From: an uncultured Coprococcus sp. | GTDB lineage: Bacteria; Bacillota; Clostridia; Lachnospirales; Lachnospiraceae | DNA: 64,000 nt | NCBI GenBank assembly: GCA_934247115.1 | Contig: CAKQIY010000010.1 | Location: 5,330-69,329 of the forward strand | Reading direction: 5' to 3' | Part shown: piece by piece, positions 61,191 to 64,000 of the stretch | Layout: each line of letters opens with the position of its first letter | How positions within the stretch are numbered: the first letter of the stretch is position 1 | The notes under the pieces: model-generated | The model's database searches: none | Told to the model about the DNA's origin: nothing | What the model saw: only the letters and a program-made list of their open reading frames with translations | Program-made: the position numbers and the translations under genes

Positions 61191-61245
61191 AAAGAGATGG
61201 CATGTATCATATATTCATTTAACAATGATACTTTACCATCTCTTT
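61191..61245 (-). terminator. Hairpin between kinase and permease genes
   Basis: AAAGAGATGG pairs with CCATCTCTTT, inner GTATCAT/ATGATAC; on the minus strand it is followed by TTTTTC-like bases. It can end the regulator-kinase message or attenuate the ABC genes. Upstream (61241-61250 and 61273-61282) the direct repeat TCTTTCTTAC occurs twice, 32 bases apart. Confidence 0.6.
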
Positions 61246-61348
61246 CTTACTATCCAGTGACTATATGAAGTTTCTTTCTTACAGTTTAGTAAGATAACAC
61301 TAGTATTCCGGGGAATATAGGTACCTGCCCTATCAAATGTCCCATCCA

Positions 61349-62395
61349 TTATATATGTACAAATGTGATCTCGAAGCATGTATATTCATTTAACACGCTT
61401 TTGACTGTTATTCTTCCACCCATACCCTCGACAATAGATTTTGTCAGTGAAAGTCCTATTCCGACACTGTTCGGATTGACATCATGATCAACTCTATAAA
61501 ACCTCTTGAATATATTTGGAATCTCATTCTCCGGGATTCCCATTCCGTAATCCCTGACATATATCCTTGTAAACAGATCATTCTGCTCTACTTTTAGGTC
61601 TATGTTCGTACCGCTTTCTGAGTAATCTGAGGCATTTTTCAGAAGATTGATAATCGCCTCCGTAAGCCAGTCACCATCACACTCCAGTTTCAGTTCATCG
61701 TCACAGTCTATATTCACATTCTGTCCGCGTTTTGCTGTGAGATACCGCACTCCATCAGCGGCCTGTGAACAGATGACATCCATATTCCAGCTTTGTTTCT
61801 GAAACTCTATTGCTCCCGCCTCTATTCTGGCAAGCTTGAGCAGCGACAATACCATCCACTCCATTCTGGATAGCTGATTCTGAGCCTCAATGAGTACCTG
61901 CCGTCTGCGTTCCGGATCTGATACCTTGTCATCCAAAAGCATGTCCACAAATACATTGAGCGTTGCCAGCGGTGTCTTGAGCTGATGTGATATATCTGAG
62001 ATTATATCCCGGAGAAATATCTTCTCTGAAAGTTCTTTCTCCCGGCTCTCCCTTAGGAATGACACCATCTTGTAAAAGTTCGTGTACAGTATTCCCATCG
62101 AACCTTGCCGGAATTCCTCCTCCGATGCGCTGTCCGGATCATCTATAACCGAGATCATCTTGTCCGATATGTTTTCCACTTCTCTGTACACTCCGCTTAT
62201 ATGCCTGTAACCTATGACAAACAGGATCACCATGACAGCCGCGATCATTCCGATTGATATGGCTGTATAAAGCACATTTCCTCCAAATGAGATGTAAAAC
62301 CACACCGCAAATACACACAGCGCTACAATTCCAATCCACGCAAATCCATATATATACTTTTTTCTCTCATAAGAACTCTTATATGAACTCTTCAT
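61349..62395 (-). CDS. Sensor histidine kinase
   Basis: 348 residues. Two membrane helices at about 15-33 (GFAWIGIVALCVFAVWFYI) and 36-58 (ALYTAISIGMIAAVMVILFV region), with a very short external loop, then a linker (HAMP-like) and the HisKA H-box DIISDISHQLKTPLATLN near residue 145. The ATPase domain has NLLKNASDYS, DYGMGIPENEIPN and VGIGLSLTKSIVEGMGG. The short sensor suggests an intramembrane-sensing kinase that works through the permease, as in BceS. ATG at 62393-62395; a GTG 27 bases earlier overlaps the regulator gene. Confidence 0.92.
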   Translation of the reverse strand: MKSSYKSSYERKKYIYGFAWIGIVALCVFAVWFYISFGGNVLYTAISIGMIAAVMVILFVIGYRHISGVYREVENISDKMISVIDDPDSASEEEFRQGSMGILYTNFYKMVSFLRESREKELSEKIFLRDIISDISHQLKTPLATLNVFVDMLLDDKVSDPERRRQVLIEAQNQLSRMEWMVLSLLKLARIEAGAIEFQKQSWNMDVICSQAADGVRYLTAKRGQNVNIDCDDELKLECDGDWLTEAIINLLKNASDYSESGTNIDLKVEQNDLFTRIYVRDYGMGIPENEIPNIFKRFYRVDHDVNPNSVGIGLSLTKSIVEGMGGRITVKSVLNEYTCFEITFVHI

Positions 62396-62408
62396 CCTGC
62401 ACCCCTGT

Positions 62409-63104
62409 TTACCGGACGCCACCGTTCCTACTGAACCGGTAGCCTACACCTCTGACTGTCTCTATGCACGATGCATCATCATCCAGCTTCGTCCTGAGCC
62501 TTTTCATGTACACCGAAAGCGTATTATCATCTATGAGCACACCATCAACATCATATAATCTGTCAAGCAGAGTTACCCTTGAAAGGACTATTCCTTCATT
62601 GGACACAAGCTCTTTGAGCAGCCGCAGTTCATTCTGGGTACATTCTATAAGTCTTTCTCCCTCATAAAGCCTGAATTCCGACACCACAAATCTGTGACTA
62701 CCGAAAGTATATATATCCTGCGGGCCCCTGCCCGTCATATCATATCTTCTGAGATTGGCCGCTATCCTCGACAAAAGCTCCTTCAGCCTGTACGGCTTGG
62801 CAACATAATCATCCGCTCCAAGTTCAAGTCCCTGAACTATATTGACCTCCTCTGACATCGCCGTGAGAAATATGATAGGTATCTGTACTCCTCGTCCCCT
62901 CACGCTGCGACAGAAGTCATAACCACTACCATCCGGCAGCATGACATCCAGAAGGATGAGGTCAACAGCATCATCAAGCAACGTTCCTGCAGTACTGATA
63001 TTTGCTGCTTGTCTTACCGTATATCCCTCTGCCTCAAGCACAAACACCGTTCCCATTGCCAGTGCCTTGTCGTCCTCAACCAGCAGAATCGTTCTTCCTT
63101 CCAT
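62409..63104 (-). CDS. OmpR-family response regulator
   Basis: 231 residues. Receiver domain with phospho-acceptor Asp in LILLDVMLPDGSGYDF near residue 52, Thr and Lys sites (IIFLTAMSEE, DYVAKPY), then a winged helix (QNELRLLKELVSNEGIVLSR, TLSVYMKRLRTKLDDD, TVRGVGYRFSR). Partner of the histidine kinase 14 bases downstream. Probable target is the ABC module, where direct repeats lie between 61241 and 61282. GGAGGTG precedes the ATG. Confidence 0.95.
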   Translation of the reverse strand: MEGRTILLVEDDKALAMGTVFVLEAEGYTVRQAANISTAGTLLDDAVDLILLDVMLPDGSGYDFCRSVRGRGVQIPIIFLTAMSEEVNIVQGLELGADDYVAKPYRLKELLSRIAANLRRYDMTGRGPQDIYTFGSHRFVVSEFRLYEGERLIECTQNELRLLKELVSNEGIVLSRVTLLDRLYDVDGVLIDDNTLSVYMKRLRTKLDDDASCIETVRGVGYRFSRNGGVR

Positions 63105-63297
63105 TCACTACACCTCCACCTCGTTCCATCCCCTTTTACAACACCTGCTATCAGCCCGATAGCATACATACTATAACTATATCAAGAGACACACGTCAAT
63201 TCAAGACTGCTGTGGTACACAAGTGTTTACATTTTGCCACTTTTATTTGTCTTTTTTCCATATCTAAAATCATAAAAAGGTGTTTAACTAGCAAATA

Positions 63298-63309
63298 CAC
63301 GATATCGTG
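63298..63309. promoter_or_regulatory. Palindrome upstream of the MATE gene
   Basis: CACGATATCGTG, 12 bases, perfect, 50 bases before the MATE start. Could be an operator; it is short enough that chance is not excluded. The rest of the gap from 63105 holds nothing identifiable. Confidence 0.3.
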
Positions 63310-63359
63310 AAAACAAGCAATTTATACACAAACAACTGGATTTTTGAGAGGTGAATCAC

Positions 63360-64000
63360 ATGAAGAATTTTATTGCGCGCATCAGTGGCACAAAAGACCT
63401 CACTGAGGGAAAGCCTTCAAAGCTTATATTGAACTTTGGTCTGCCCCTTCTCTTTGGTCTGATATTTCAGCAGTTTTATAATATGGTGGATTCTGTCATA
63501 GTCGGACAGAAGCTTGGAACGGACGCGCTGGCGGCGGTGGGTTCCACCGGAAGCATCAACTTCATGATACTCGGATTCTGTATAGGAATCTGCAATGGAT
63601 TTGCAATCCCTGTTGCCCAGGCTTACGGTGCGAAGGATTTCAAGGCTCTTAAGGCTTATATAATCAACAGTATATGGTCATCCGTTGCACTGGCTGCTGT
63701 TATAACTGTGGCTGTAAGTATATTCACAATGCAGATACTCAAGGCTCTCAGAACCCCTTCAAATATCATCGATGACGCATACATATACATATTTATAATA
63801 TTTCTCGGAATACCGGCAACATTTCTCTACAACCTGACTGCCGGAATACTGAGATCACTTGGAGACAGTATCACACCTGTCATATTCCTTGTGGGTTCAT
63901 CAATTGTCAACATAATACTAGATCTTATACTTGTTGTTCCTATGGGCGTCGCCGGAGCTGCAGTTGCCACAGTAGCTTCACAGGCAGTGTCAGGAATCAT
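63360..64000 (+). CDS. MATE-family efflux transporter, 3' end outside the window
   Basis: First 213 residues. Starts MKNFIARISGTKDLTEGKPSK, quoted within limits, then the family segment ILNFGLPLLFGLIFQQFYNM, VDSVIVGQKLGTDALAAVGS and NFMILGFCIGICNGFAIPVA. Six hydrophobic helices are seen. MATE exporters move cationic compounds using Na+ or H+ gradients; this type (with the GLIFQQFYN start) is common in Clostridia with unknown substrates. GAGAGGTG precedes the ATG. Divergent from the response regulator. Confidence 0.92.
   Translation, partial: MKNFIARISGTKDLTEGKPSKLILNFGLPLLFGLIFQQFYNMVDSVIVGQKLGTDALAAVGSTGSINFMILGFCIGICNGFAIPVAQAYGAKDFKALKAYIINSIWSSVALAAVITVAVSIFTMQILKALRTPSNIIDDAYIYIFIIFLGIPATFLYNLTAGILRSLGDSITPVIFLVGSSIVNIILDLILVVPMGVAGAAVATVASQAVSGI

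Overview
The window looks like chromosomal DNA of a Gram-positive anaerobe of the Clostridia, most likely a Lachnospiraceae member. A Coprococcus-like genome is my best guess, but the genus is not proven from sequence alone. Reasons: moderate to low GC, strong GGAGG ribosome binding sites, monoderm envelope genes, lineage-typical orphans (Ala/Lys-rich histone-like protein, Cys/Gly-rich small protein, solute-binding/VWA fusion, Csp-like subtilase) and Firmicutes-type riboswitches. Most genes are housekeeping and sit on the minus strand. I see no prophage, transposase, CRISPR array, rRNA or tRNA.

Layout. 0-6.1 kb (minus): a folate/aromatic operon read right to left: polysaccharide deacetylase, folC, an HD-domain phosphohydrolase, folP, a folB-folK fusion, prephenate dehydratase and a Ppx/GppA phosphatase cut by the window edge. 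6.2-13 kb: a lipoprotein, small membrane proteins, ThrH, a Csp-like S8 protease and a DUF885 lipoprotein. 13-15.6 kb: mntP behind a yybP-ykoY (Mn2+) riboswitch with its terminator, then an extended ClpX. 15.6-18.4 kb: a nitrogen island of PII protein, AraC regulator and ammonium transporter, the last behind a leader terminator. 18.4-27 kb: hydrolase, histone-like protein, then a long minus-strand run HAD, DUF1189-like, CYTH, DJ-1, Rad3-type helicase with a RecB-like N-terminus, murF. 27-31.3 kb: the riboflavin operon ribD-ribE-ribBA-ribH under an FMN riboswitch whose antiterminator pairing can be read directly; a duplicated array of short hairpins separates ribBA from ribH.

31.3-34.8 kb: a three-gene cassette (solute-binding/VWA fusion, membrane coiled-coil protein, sigma-region-4-like protein). 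35-37 kb: a repeat array, a YqeG-type phosphatase, hisS. 37.3-41.4 kb: a 685-residue helical orphan and a membrane-anchored MutS-like ATPase. 41.6-47 kb: a LEA-like repeat protein, a PH-like/TPM/zinc-ribbon envelope trio, a Cys/Gly-rich micro-protein with two small acidic proteins, and an XRE regulator. 47-55.3 kb: leuS, Nudix hydrolase, methyltransferase, Hsp33, secreted protein, typA. 55.3-55.5 kb: a long imperfect palindrome. 55.6-63.1 kb: a two-component system with an ABC module of two FtsX-type permeases, an ATPase and an anchored extracellular protein. The window ends inside a MATE transporter.

The strongest leads for new biology are the VWA/solute-binding cassette, the Cys/Gly-rich micro-protein locus, the membrane MutS with its orphan neighbour, the ammonium-transporter attenuator, and the three non-coding repeat structures near 27.6, 35.1 and 55.4 kb.
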